A stretch of DNA of 64,000 nt from assembly GCF_032854445.1 (NCBI RefSeq), contig NC_088306.1:24525764-24589763 (forward strand), read 5' to 3'. Shown here piece by piece: positions 49,746-61,137 of this stretch. Position numbers and translations under genes: made by a program. The notes under the pieces are model-generated. The model was not told the origin of the DNA. It was given only the letters and a program-made list of their open reading frames with translations, and did not search any database. Each line of letters starts with the position of its first letter. Positions within the stretch are counted from its first letter, which is position 1. The stretch is from Liolophura sinensis (taxonomy: Eukaryota; Mollusca; Polyplacophora; Chitonida; Chitonidae).

Positions 49746-51789
49746 TCGTATCAACCCCATGGTTACTGTGCTACTGCCTCTCGTTGGATACATACACATG
49801 TGAATTTCCAGTATGAAACTGGTAGAAACCTGGGAAATGTTAAATACCGTCTGTTTCAAGGCGTTATAAGAAACTCGGTGCATGATAGGAAAACACAGAG
49901 TAAATGTAAAGAGAGAGGAGATCGCAGATGAGACGTGGATATCATGAGGGAAATGTAGTCTAAACGATAATGGCTAAACGAAGATACGGCTGCTCAAGCA
50001 AACGTTATCCGACAGAGAGGGTAATTAAGCAACTTGTATAACGGCGATGAATTAAACATATATTCAGGGCTGCAGATTGAGTGTCCATGATCCTATCGCG
50101 ATAATTCGATTTGTCGATGTTGTGCTGTTTGCGTTTGTCTGGGTAGAGCGATACGGACGCTGAGACTTCGGGCAATTGTTCCCATTAGGCCTGACAAATG
50201 CTCCAAAACGCTGGATCAAATTAGTAGGCATTTTTTACAGTTTATTTGCCACGGCGTTTGTTTGCTAGCGGCTTTTGTCCTGTTTATTCTCACTCAGCTG
50301 GCTTGATTAGAGGGTCAGCGACGTTAAAGAAGAGAGAATCAAGGGACCAGGAGACGTTACTGGGGCCTATATCTTGGCTAATCACCTCGGTCACTTTCTT
50401 GCCAATCGTTTGAAGTCAGAGCGAACGGGATCGATGAAGCATCCGCCCTTGACTGCACGCAGGCCGATTGATATCATCACAGGCAATTTCACCCGGTTGC
50501 AGAGACGCGCAACCATAATCCGAGGTACAAAGGTTACCACATCATCGCCGCTATGGCGTAACAGCGTCCCCGCTGACACAGCCCAGCCTTCAGCTGTTCG
50601 GAATCGTGAATTGAGGTCGCTTAGCTCACCATGGCTGGCATCCTACCCAGTGGCTGAGAAAGCCATTTGCTACACTGCTAGCGGAAATGAAAAGAAATCC
50701 GTCCTATTCTCGGCCCTTTACGAAAAGAACATCTAAATTCCTGCCCGTTGTATGGAAAGCATGGGGTAGATTACTTTGCCCAGAATAGCCCAACCACACC
50801 TTAAAAATGCACTATAGTGCAAAGAGCTATAACGCCGCCTTTCGACTTTCTAAAACCGCAGCAAACGACTGCAACAGAATTAAACACGTGCGGTGAATAT
50901 GGTTATTGTATATTCTGACAGGACACGGATTCTGTAGAGGTGGAGTATGTCTTTGCAATGTAGTTAATACTTGTTTTTTTTTTTTTTGGTCAACAAATAT
51001 GGTACAGTTCTTTGCCTTTGCAGCTATTTAAACAGTACACATTCTAATGATATTGAAATATGGATGCAGATATATATCCTTTTTTGCATGGTATGCATCG
51101 TTTTAAAAATGTATGGGTTAAATGTTCTTTTTAATGTATTCATGCACATATACTACATGCTACTTCCGGTTCTGCCGTGACGTAGTATGACGCATCAATA
51201 GAAACATACTTTGTCCATGGGCCTAGGCCCAAACTTTTTAGATATTCGTACCACCCAGGGTGGCCAAATCTCCTTGCTATTTTAAAGTCGGTACATGCCT
51301 TTAGTTAACTTACTCATTGTGAATTGCCAACAGTCATACAATAATAGTGATATCTGAACCACCTCAGGAACAGACTGTTTACCTTTAGGAATATCTTCTT
51401 AACTAATTCAAGCTATTCTTCTCGATTGTAATGGCAGATTTGTTGATAAAAGATGGCATTTTAGCCCTCTCTGGGCTGGGAGAGTGATAAGCTGCAGGGG
51501 CGAGAAGGGCTGCATCAGTAGTTTTCTTTGCAGCCAAAAAATGACAGAAGACATAGCGTTTATGTTTTGGAGCATTTAAGGGCATTCTGTTGTGTTTGTG
51601 TTAACAATTAACTATTCCCTTCTAGTCTAAATATCCAAATGGTAAATTCCAAATAGCGATAGTCTTTCCATGACCCAAACCCCAAACGACACTGCAGGAC
51701 TTGATTCCTTCGGAGGGACTTTTCACAATGTCATTTATCTATGAGTGGGTTTCATGGATGTTTAATTAACATCTTGCTTCTTACTTTGA
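49746..51789. other. Neuroligin intron; possible conserved block at 50040-50340
   Basis: No exon with a matching phase. The stretch 50040-50340 is free of the repeats seen elsewhere and of balanced composition, with homeodomain-like and E-box-like words. A 120-codon plus-strand frame follows at 50374-50736 without family features. Confidence 0.3.
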
Positions 51790-52613
51790 TGTTTATATTC
51801 AGCTGTCTGTAAAATCAGTCATACTTTCTACCAAAATTGCCTTTAGTCAGTGACACGGACAACACAAATTCTACACGTTGATATGTTTGAAGTTCCCATC
51901 ATTGCAAGGGAAATGAAGTTAAAACACTTTTTTCTAATTCATAATGTTAATGTCCATAAGCTCGGTTTCGACGGAAAAAACCCATTGCCTCGAGTGACGT
52001 CATAATTATTCCAAAACCAGTGGTATGCTGGATATTGGGCGGAGTTCAACATGTTTTGACAGAGGGCGACACCAGTTACCTAAACTTCTATCCACCCAAG
52101 TGTAAACTCTGCTACTAACATCTTCATATCTGAAATTGTTTAGTATTAGTATAATATAACTTTTATGAATGAAATTTTTTTATCTCTTGTAATATATGAT
52201 CTCATGGCAGTATGGTTTTAAAGCTGGTGTTAGGAAATTTTATCATATAAACAATGTAGTCTATTCGCTGAGAGTGTAGGGTAGTCTGTCTCTGCGTGGA
52301 GTTTGTTATAACCGCATGTTGGAATTGTGCACCTATTGTTAAACAAATTTACTCTCCACGCCCATTCCCCAGTATGCCACTGGTTGTTGAATAATATTGA
52401 CGTCACCCCAGGTAATGAGTTCTTGGCGTTGAAACTGAGCTTATGGAGTTGAACATTATGAATTAGAAAAAGTCTTCTATTTTGATTTTCTTTGCTAGAA
52501 TATGAAATTCAAACATATACATGCGTTGCGCTTGCGTTGTTACGTGACACTGACTAAAGACAATTTTGGTAGCGAGTATGACTGATTTTATACACAGCTG
52601 AATATAAGCGACT
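51790..52613. mobile_element. Long foldback element, arms of about 250 bp
   Basis: The left arm (51790-52040) and right arm (52359-52613) are inverted copies. Paired words include TATATTCAGCTGT, AAATCAGTCATACT, CCAAAATTG, TTTAGTCAGTG, TTTTTCTAATTCATAATGTT, CATAAGCTC, GTGACGTCA and ACCAGTGG, in mirrored order at similar spacing. The 318 bp centre is not palindromic and shows no coding frame. Divergence between arms suggests age. Whether DNA transposon derivative or locally formed is not settled by the sequence. Confidence 0.8.
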
Positions 52614-53080
52614 CTTTAAAAGAAATGAATAATAGCAGTTATGTTACATTTTTGAAATTTGTTCAGCACTTGTTACCTGATATCCACCGCTCATCGTAGA
52701 ATGTACCACAAACCTAATCTTCTCACGATATCGAAGATTTAGAACAATCATCAATGTAATAAATAATGTTTGACTGATCCATTTCCATAGTAGTGCCTTC
52801 ATTAACGAATGATATATCCATTAAGGAATAATTTGTTTTTAGGGTCCATTCAGTTTATACATTTATGATTCTATACAAGTATGTCTGTACATTTTAATAT
52901 AGTGGTTTAGCAGTCTGCAATTATCAAGTGGCAAAAACCTTATGTGATGTCACTGTTCACAATATGGCTAGAAAAGGCCACTCAAGTATTCTGTGTTTTA
53001 AAGGCATTCTACTAGGTTGTAAAAATCTGAAAAAAGCATATTGTCTAACATACACTTCACCCGATAATAATAGTGTTTTT

Positions 53081-53290
53081 GCGGTAGCTGTGAGTTTAAG
53101 TCCAGCTCATGTTGGCTTCCTCTCCGGTCGTACGAGGGAAGGTCCGCCAGCAACCTGCGGATGGTCGTGTGTTTCCCCCGGGCTGTGCCCCGTTTTCACC
53201 CACCATAACGCTGGCCGCCGTCGTATGTGAAATATTCTTGAGTTCGGCGCAAAACACCAATCAAATAAATAAATAAATAAATAAATAAAT
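53081..53290 (+). repeat. SINE family A, nearly complete, with (AAAT)n tail
   Basis: Begins in the B-box side of the head (GCTGTGAGTTTAAGTCCAGC), with an intact body and a tail of at least eight AAAT units at 53256-53290. Confidence 0.85.
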
Positions 53291-53540
53291 GTTCTTCTTT
53301 TTTGTCTTTAATTTCAAAGTGGACATTTACACTGTACAGAGATTATTATGGGATAATTTAGTTCTTAATCTTAGTGTTTGGTGGAAATTTCAATTATTCC
53401 CACCAAATTATTCTCGGTGGAAAGTCAAAAAAACTGATCAAAGGTTTGCCTTGGCATTGTGGTTTTCAGACATGTAGAGCACGGGTAAGGGATTGACACG
53501 AACGTTTACTTACCTGCGCTAATCTACCTTAACTCGCCGT

Positions 53541-53954
53541 AATAATGGGCGTAAATAAAGTGGGCATATAAACTGTTGATAAACTGTCATCAACCCAGTT
53601 GAAAATCTTGCAAATCTTACACGCAAATGTGCCGATCAACTGAATATTCAGCTAATAGCGTACATGAAATACAGACATTAAACTACTGCATTTAAATGCA
53701 CAGACATACTTGTTTAGAGCCATATATGCATTAAATTAATAGACTCTAAACCAGATTATTTCTTAATAGACATATCATTCCTTGATGAGGACACTGCTAT
53801 GCAAATGTAATAATGGGTGTAAATAAAAGAAGTACACAGCTGGGCATATAAACTGTTGATAGCTGTTATCAACCCAGCTGAAAACCTTGCAAATCTTACA
53901 CCCAAATGTACCGGTCACTGAATATTCATCTAACAACGTACATGCCATATAGAC
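53541..53954. repeat. Direct duplication, two copies about 270 bp apart
   Basis: 53541-53676 and 53809-53954 share, in order, AATAATGGG(C/T)GTAAATAAA, GGGCATATAAACTGTTGATA, ATCAACCCAG(T/C)TGAAAA, CTTGCAAATCTTACAC and CTGAATATTCA. The second copy has a small insertion (AGAAGTACACAGC). Confidence 0.85.
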
Positions 53955-55460
53955 AAAATATGGACTGCTGATTCTGCTTTGCATAATAAACAGTCCAAAC
54001 AATTTGATCTTATTATATTATAAACAGTGAGTCCACCATATATTAACGTTTCTGTGGGTTTTTCTTATTTGCGCAACGCATTTTAAGGTGATTTTTCATT
54101 TTTATCAAATGTATGATAAAGCCACCATTGCAGAAAGGCTATCATGTCTTAATTTACTTCTACTGACCATATAAACATGTTAGTACCAGTTAGGTTTGGC
54201 CACCTAAAGTGGTACCAATATCACGACTGGCCCATGGACTAAATAGGGGTGGACAGTTCTAAAGCCCAAGAACAGAGCTGATATATAGTTAAAAGTTGGC
54301 GCCATCCGACTTAAAAGATAAAAGCGTAATTTCTTTTGGGAACTTGATACAGAGCTTTGCTTTGGTACATATTCCGCATTTTAACCTCATGAAATGTTTC
54401 CAAAAATGTAACACTAAACTGGCCTCAGCGTCTCTATAGTCGTTTGTATTATGTCGCTGCAAGCCTTTGTAACCATCTGTTGATCAGTTCTGTATGTCGC
54501 CGATGCTCCTAGCTCCAGCATCGCAGTTCAAACATTTTACTTACTCGTGAACAGCAGATTTTCTGTCATCTTCCATTTGACAAATCGTTTTGAATTATAG
54601 GCAAATCATTTAACAGAATTCCAAATGATTACACTGGCAACTGTGAGGCCGTATAGTCCGTGGTTTTTGTCTCTCTCGTTCAACAGGAAAGATACTGTTG
54701 ATCTACAGTTACATTGAAATTTAGCCTTGATTTCTCGACTTTTTGTATTATTTTTGCTGGAGACACAAATCTTTTAGCACCAGATTAAGTAAAGTTCAAA
54801 TTCACTCCAACTCTTATCATGAAGCAATTTTAAAGAATTACTGTGTATAACGTGTTCCGCGCTTCTCTTGTGATTTTTTTCTAAAAGAAGATCTCGTTTT
54901 TATCTTCATTTGATTCTGGATAATTTTCTGCAGAAGTATCTGACAGGGACCGGAAGTTATTTGGTTGGGCGTATGCCGCCTTCCGGGAGGGTCCCCAGGG
55001 TTGACAGACCGAGTCTGTAATCACTCGCTATTAACCGCGCTATCTCAGAGGCATGCTGTCAAGTTAATTCTAAATGTGCTTCTCTTTAATGTCCTTTGAA
55101 ATCCAGTCGCTGAAACATTTAATGGCCTTTTTGAACGATGTAAAATTTTTGGTGAAACATTTTACACGCGGATACCAACGGCATTGAGAAAGAAAACGAA
55201 GGTATAAGATTAGACAAGTTTCATATGAAAAAAAAAATTATACGAGGAAAAGTAATTTCAGAGGTGAAAAGATTTAAAATTTATAGCACAAATACGATTA
55301 ACGTACCAAAAGAACATCTGGATAGGTGCTGGAATGCCAGTGAAAATTTCATTTATTTCATTGTCGTTGACCGTTATACACAAGAAAATTTTGGAAGTAA
55401 ACCATTTAAATGGCGCCGAGCAGAGTAAGCAACACCTAGATGTATTGCACGTAATGACAT

Positions 55461-55568
55461 ATATTTATTTATTTGTTTGATTGGTGTTTTAGGTCGTACT
55501 CAAGAATATTTCACTTATACGACGGCGGGTAGCATTATGGTGGGTGGAAACTGGGCAGAACCTGGAGG
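55461..55568 (-). repeat. SINE family A, 3' part
   Basis: TTTATTTGTTTGATTGGTG, GTCGTACTCAAGAATATTTC and CGACGGCGGGTAGCATTATG, ending near AGAACCTGGAGG. Confidence 0.85.
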
Positions 55569-57611
55569 ATGTAATGATATTTAATATAATTCTTTATCGA
55601 GGACTCCCACAGCCATGGGTCACTTGGGACTGTCCTCAAAAATATATAGATTATTTGCGTAGGGTTATGTGCAACATTTGCATGGTATTCCCCAATTCAT
55701 TACTACGATATAAAAGTATGATATAAGAATAAGATATGGGAAATATACAGTATAGGTATAAGTCACCTATAATAATGCAATCAGAGTAAGGCATAGCTAT
55801 CTTTATCAGTGTCGGAGCTATGGGTAGTGGATATGTAACTGTGAATTCTTTCGGATATTTTCAAACTGTCGTCTAGAGTCAAGTCATTTAATCCAGTCAG
55901 TAATATACATGTGACATATTTTGGACAGTGCTTAAGAAAGACAGAGTGATGCACACCAGGAGAGACGATATTTGTGAATGATTTAAGCATGTGCTCCTTT
56001 TGAACAGCAAAAGCGGGGAAATTTAATAAACAGTGTTGAGTATCTTCATTTTCAGAGCCACACCCGTATTGTCGCTTATTACTCTTTCAGGACAGAGTTG
56101 TCTGAGATTAGGTGGAGAAAGACCACTGACTATTTCATAAAAAATAACAACCTGTGTTGTTTTCGACGTGAGGACAGATATTCTCAATTATATAACTAGT
56201 TCCCGTGTAATGATATATTGGACTAAACAAGAACAAAACCGATGTGAGGCTACAAGCTAAGACGCATGCGCACTTCAAAAATGCGTTGATCAAGAACAAC
56301 AACATTCTCTCGAAGAACAACAACAACAACGTCACTCTGTCAAAGAACCGTCAGTCGCATTTAAAGTTGGCAGGCTTCTCTTCAACAGATAAGTTTTCCT
56401 AATATTTGGACAACAACAAATTGTGTACTTTGCAATCGGGCGTGTGAATATCAACACAAAGGTCTGTACACATGGCCGCCAGAAGCGAAAGGAACGTCTC
56501 CGGTAGTTTCAGGGCTATGGATACATGGCTGCTTGTAGCAAAAGAAATGCGCATAAAAGCGGTTTGTTTGCATCACGACACAGAAACCGAAGCTTGTTTG
56601 CCACGCCAGTGAATTCATGTCCAGAACTCCCGATGATCGCTTCTCGTAACAATTCCAGTATTGACAAGTTCCCAACAATTTTTTTTTCTTTGTAAGGGCT
56701 CGCCCTAAACCAACCACATCCACTGTTTTGTAAGCAGCAGAAAACAGAAATCTTCGCATAAACCAGGAATGAATGAATAAATCTGTGCAAAGCGTCGATC
56801 AAAAGTCTGAGTGGCGGATAAGGCCTACCTATGCCCTGTACCTATAGCAACGAGTATTCTGCGATTTTAATTTGTATCCAAAATAAAATAAGACAATACT
56901 CCATGATCACTTGAAATCCGATCTTTTTTATTCTTTGCTCGTTTCATCCTGTGCTCGCATTGTTAACTACATCTTTTGACCAAACCAAAACGTAGCTTTA
57001 TTTAACAAGGGAAGATTTCATTCATATACAGATGTAAAAAAGAAACGACATTAATATAAATTTAACTTGTTTCACTCGGAACCCCGTGTGTGTTTGTGTC
57101 ACTGTTCATCATGAGATTTCTCCTGTTATGAGAGTGTCGTCTGATTCACAGCATTCTAAAAGATCACTGTCTTGAATACATATCTCTTGCATATGCAACG
57201 TGTGTTTGTTTTTGTTTAGATGTCTCTCAGAGTCTTGGTTACGCATCTGTTGGACGACAATATTTAACTGCCTCCATGTTCTACGGAAAAACTATAAATT
57301 TCACTTTGGCAGCCTACAGTGGAAATCGTGCGGACGTCGCGTTGAGCCACAATCATTCACATTCTAACTCTCACTAAAAGACAGCAAATTAACTTTTCTT
57401 TTTGTAAAGGAAAAGGTGCAATATTAAAACATCGTCAAATATACAGCTGAAACCTAAATCGCAAAGTACTATTGCTGATATTTGTAGGCGTTTTGAAATG
57501 CCAGTAAGTGTACTCTGGCATAACAATGCCTTCTTTATACATTCACTTACAAACAAAGGCTGTCTCAGTATTCTACCAACTTTGGGTAATAGCTATTCCA
57601 ATTACTTAATA
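55569..57611. other. Neuroligin intron, no exon recognised
   Basis: Short frames at 56451-56802 on the minus strand lack family features and phase fit. Confidence 0.45.
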
Positions 57612-59142
57612 AACTCTGTCAAAAAAGAAACACGACCCCCGTATTTTAGAGATTTTAATATTTAGTTTTAGGACGGCACAACTTTTTTCTTTTTGAAGAC
57701 AGAAGTCAGAAATTTGGCAGAATAATAATCAAGATGGTCATGTTTAAAACTGTCTTTTCAAAAGTCATCTCACAGACACCAATTGCTCACCAGGGGGCGT
57801 CCTCCTCAGTATCTCGTATGACCACCACGAGCTGCAATCACTGCACGGCATCTCCTTGGACAAGAACGGATAAGACGCCGGATTCTCCCCTGGGGAATGG
57901 CCCTCCACTCCTCCTGTAACGCAACGGCGAGCTGTTGAAGCGTCTGTGGCGGTGGCTGACGTTGACGCGCGTGTCGATCCAGAGTATCCCACAGGTGTTC
58001 AATAGGGTTGAGGTCTGGTGATTTAGAGGGCCACGGCAAGACATTGACGTTGGAATCCTGCAGAAAGTTCATTGTTTCACGTGCAGTATGACGCCTGGCG
58101 TTGTCCTGTTGAAAAAGCTGTGTCTGTCGGTCAATAATCGGGAGAAGGTGAGGCTGTAACACGTGGTTGATGTAACGTTGGGCTGTCAGGTTCCCTGGAA
58201 CGATCACCAAGTCTGATTTCTGGTTGCACGAGATGGCTCCCCAAACCATAACACTGCCTCCGCCAAATCTGTCCACTTGGCGGACGCAGATGGGCGCAAA
58301 GCGTTCATGACGTCTCCTATACACACGCTGTCTTCCGTCGTGACGTGTCAAAAGAAAACGGGATTCATCAGAAAACCAGATGCGCCTCCAGTTTTGTAAA
58401 GTCCATATCCTTACCTTGTTGCACCACCTGAGTCGTAGGCGTCGATCTAAGGGGCGTAGTACAGGTCCAACAACTGGTCTACAGGCACGTAAACCCGCTT
58501 CTTTCAGACGGTTCCTTATCGTTTGAGCCGACACTCTCCTCAAACCTGGTATTTGTGTTGCAGTCACGGTTGGTAGGGTATGCCGATTACGCAGGTGAAG
58601 GACCCGGATGTACCTATCTTGAAGTGGGGTCGTGATTCTTGGCCTTCCACTTCTCGGGCGATCGTTGGTCGAATTAAAGTTGTTGTAACGGCTCCAAAGT
58701 CGGGATATCGTTGTTTTGTGAACATTTAGGTGCCATGCAATAGTACCAAAACTTTCTCCGGCTTGAAGACGACCAATGGCGATATTTCGGTCGGCGGCAC
58801 TCAGTCGCGGCATTTTACCGACTGCCTTTCGTGGACGAATATATGAATAAAATACGAAAGCACATGGGCTTTTATACACCCCAACACTATAACTGCCATT
58901 GACATGATTTGCATGTGAATGGTTCTGTGTGCGACGTCAACAGGGTCAGTCCATGCGTTGTGACGTCATAAGCAATAAAATACACTTAGGAGAGAAAAGG
59001 CAGTTGTTTGGATGGTAATCTTCATTAAAAACGTGTATAATTTCATTACATTTGGCTAAAATTTAGTTTGGAAGCATTAACTTTATTCGAACGAATTTTT
59101 GATATCCGAGGACAGGGGTTGCGTTTCTTTTTTGACAGAGTT
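57612..59142 (-). mobile_element. Complete Tc1-like transposon, 1531 bp
   Basis: Both ends read AACTCTGTCAAAAAAGAAAC inward, followed by a near-match (CACGACCCC against GCAACCCC). A TA dinucleotide sits at each side (57610-57611 and 59143-59144), the target duplication of Tc1/mariner elements. The interior carries one uninterrupted transposase gene. The insertion lies in the large neuroligin intron in the same orientation as that gene, 100 bp from the 3' end of the upstream exon (59242). High similarity of the ends and an intact frame suggest a young copy. Confidence 0.95.
57806..58813 (-). CDS. Tc1-like DD34E transposase, apparently intact
   Basis: Cut-and-paste transposase, 335 residues from MPRLSAADRNIAIGRLQAGE, the usual Tc1 start; an upstream ATG at 58879 would add 22 residues that do not look conserved. 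The N-terminal half has two helix-turn-helix units (residues about 6-45 and 93-110) with a GRPR motif between them (RPRSGRPRITT), the paired-like DNA-binding arrangement of the family. The DDE core shows FSDESRF (D149), the glycine box DRFGGGSVMVWGAI, FQQDNARRHTA (D237) and PWPSKSPDLNPIEHLWD (E272), with 34 residues between the last two acids, hence DD34E. No stop or frameshift interrupts it. Length matches active relatives. Confidence 0.95.
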   Translation of the reverse strand: MPRLSAADRNIAIGRLQAGESFGTIAWHLNVHKTTISRLWSRYNNFNSTNDRPRSGRPRITTPLQDRYIRVLHLRNRHTLPTVTATQIPGLRRVSAQTIRNRLKEAGLRACRPVVGPVLRPLDRRLRLRWCNKVRIWTLQNWRRIWFSDESRFLLTRHDGRQRVYRRRHERFAPICVRQVDRFGGGSVMVWGAISCNQKSDLVIVPGNLTAQRYINHVLQPHLLPIIDRQTQLFQQDNARRHTARETMNFLQDSNVNVLPWPSKSPDLNPIEHLWDTLDRHARQRQPPPQTLQQLAVALQEEWRAIPQGRIRRLIRSCPRRCRAVIAARGGHTRY

Positions 59143-59241
59143 TAGTTTATTCGATTTATATCTCGTAAAATGTATATGGAAAAAAGTTTGATGAACCTGA
59201 CTTGGTCTTTTTAAGCCTGTTTTTTCACTTTAATGACCTAC

Positions 59242-59433
59242 CTTTTGTAAGAGGGGAGACAAGAAGGAGATTGACCAAAGCAGCGCCATAACCGTGTCCA
59301 AACAACGTGACCTTCCCGGCATCCCCTGTAAAGTTGGCAATATTTTCCTTCACCCAGTGAAGAGCGGCAATGATATCTAACAGGGCATAGTTACCGGAAG
59401 CGATGTTTGTATTCTCTCCAGCAGTGAGATAAC
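59242..59433 (-). CDS. nlgn: Neuroligin, exon with the degenerate nucleophile elbow
   Basis: A 192 bp exon, phase 1 at both ends, between acceptor GATATGTTTGCAG and donor GTAGGT. It encodes GYLTAGENTNIASGNYALLD followed by IIAALHWVKENIANFTGD, the family's G-N-Y-x-L-L-D-x-x-A-L-x-W segment. Then comes VTLFGHGYGAALVNLLLVSP. Active cholinesterases have G-x-S-x-G here; this protein has G-H-G-Y-G, so the catalytic serine is glycine, as in vertebrate neuroligins, and it cannot work as a serine esterase. The donor joins in phase to DGKLFQRG at 40258. NFT is a potential glycosylation site. Upstream exons lie beyond the window. Confidence 0.93.
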
Positions 59434-59953
59434 CTGCAAACATATCACAGAACATGAAAAAACGATCATTGTTAAACTTTTTTGAAAGTGTGTTTAATAT
59501 TTAAATTCTTCCCAACTGCATACTGTAAACAAAAATCTTCTACAATCATAAAGTCGATTACTTGAGACCTAAGCTGTATTCTGCTTGAGCTGACAAAAAC
59601 ACTACCACGACAAGGACTCAAGTGACACGTGTCCGGAATTTACACCCGTAAGTGGACAATCCTAAAGCTCTGTGTCAAACATCAATCAAGTAAAATAGTA
59701 AGTGATACGAGTGAATAAATACCGATCACAGACCGGTCTAATTGTGAAAAATGAATTACTTCTAACTGAGATGATTGATCAACTCTAAGTTGACTGGATG
59801 ACTAAACAACATAAGTTGACTGGATGACTAAACAACAATGTCAAATAACTGCTAATAAATTTTATGGACCATATTTTGTCATTTATGTTAGAATGCGTTT
59901 AGGAAAATACAACCAGGAAATCAATCGGTCAGTCCAACGAAATGACATGAATG
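59434..59953. other. Upstream neuroligin intron, nothing recognised
   Basis: No exon for the preceding family segment (H-G-G-S/G...N-Y-R-L-G) was found. TAAGTTGACTGGATGACTAAA is duplicated in tandem near 59787-59831. Confidence 0.5.
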
Positions 59954-60218
59954 AATTTATTTATTTATTTATTTGATTGGTGTTTTACGCCGTACTCAAG
60001 AATGTTTCACTTATACGACGGCGGCCAGCATTATGGTGGGTGGAAACCGGGCACAGCTGGGGGAAAACCTACGACCATCCGCAGGCAGACCTTCCCACTT
60101 ACAGCCGTAGAGGAAGCCAGCAACTGGCTGGCTTGAACTCACAGCGACAGGATCGCAGAGAGGCTCCTGGGTCATTACGCTGCGCTAGCGCCCTAACCGA
60201 CAGAGCCACAGAGGCCCC
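59954..60218 (-). repeat. SINE family A, full length, well preserved
   Basis: The best copy in the window. The tail is (TTTA)n, then GATTGGTGTTTTACGCCGTA; body CGACGGCGGCCAGCATTATG and CCATCCGCAGG; tRNA-like head with B-box-like GGCTTGAACTCACAGCG and A-box-like CCGACAGAGCCACAGAGGCC (all as read on the plus strand). Confidence 0.9.
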
Positions 60219-61137
60219 AACACGAATGAGTGAAAAATTACCAGAACATTGTAAAATTTATACACAATATTCTAAAGAAAAGAAAATATTTTGCCATACA
60301 ATGTTTGGCTCTCGGAGACTTTAGTAAATATTTTTCCCCATCGGAAAATCCCGTTAAAACTGTTTCATCCGCTGAAACGGAAAACATTTTTGTGTATCTC
60401 AATTCCTAGTAAAACCAAAGTCAGAAAATAGAAATGAAACAGATGTGAAAAAATTCTCTTATCTGTGTAGAGTTTTACGATATTAAACAGTTGGTAATCG
60501 GAATAGATTGAATTTATTCTGAAATAAAGTGGTTAGCGCCTTCTGGGGTATCGAGGAATTGACAATTTTGACACAATGAATGGATTGCGAATTAAATTCT
60601 CTCGTGTTGTTCATACCTAATGCACATCTGTATATGACAAACGTATCGGGGGACACGGGTGCCAGAATAAAGTGGGCAACTGGTTATCACATCTATTGCT
60701 TATGACGCATACAAATATCACATCTGATGTTCTGTCCATGTCAGGCATCTTCCTGTAAATTTCATTTCCCAAATGGTATATCGGTTAAAATCCACACCTC
60801 GACGATTTCATGTATAACACATATAGGGTTTTTTTTAGTGCTCTTCCGAGAAAGACCATAACATAGGCCTTGACCATCTTACCAGCGTTTACAAGTATAA
60901 TAATGTTTAGTTTTGACACTGTATTCTGCACATTTTTCCTATTGTTTTCTTTTTCTGACCAACACAGACAATAGTTTTCAGAATTGACCGGCATTTCAAC
61001 CAGTGATCTTCAGTTCACATTTCCGGGGTTAGGCTACTTAACTCAAGCGTTATCAGACCGAAGGTAAGCGACTGTTGACGATTACCTTCATTTTCCCGTC
61101 TGTTGTTACGTTTATATCAGTTGAAATGTGTATCAAA
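60219..61137. other. No gene seen, probable neuroligin intron
   Basis: No exon recognised. A weak CTCF-like word lies near 60536-60548. Confidence 0.45.

Noticed and set aside
50374-50736. 120-codon plus-strand frame
   Set aside because: No recognisable domain, opposite strand to the host gene, and composition typical of chance frames in balanced-GC DNA.
60532-60550. Second CTCF-like word (CCCCAGAAGGCGC on the minus strand)
   Set aside because: Weaker match than the 7.9 kb site and no supporting context.
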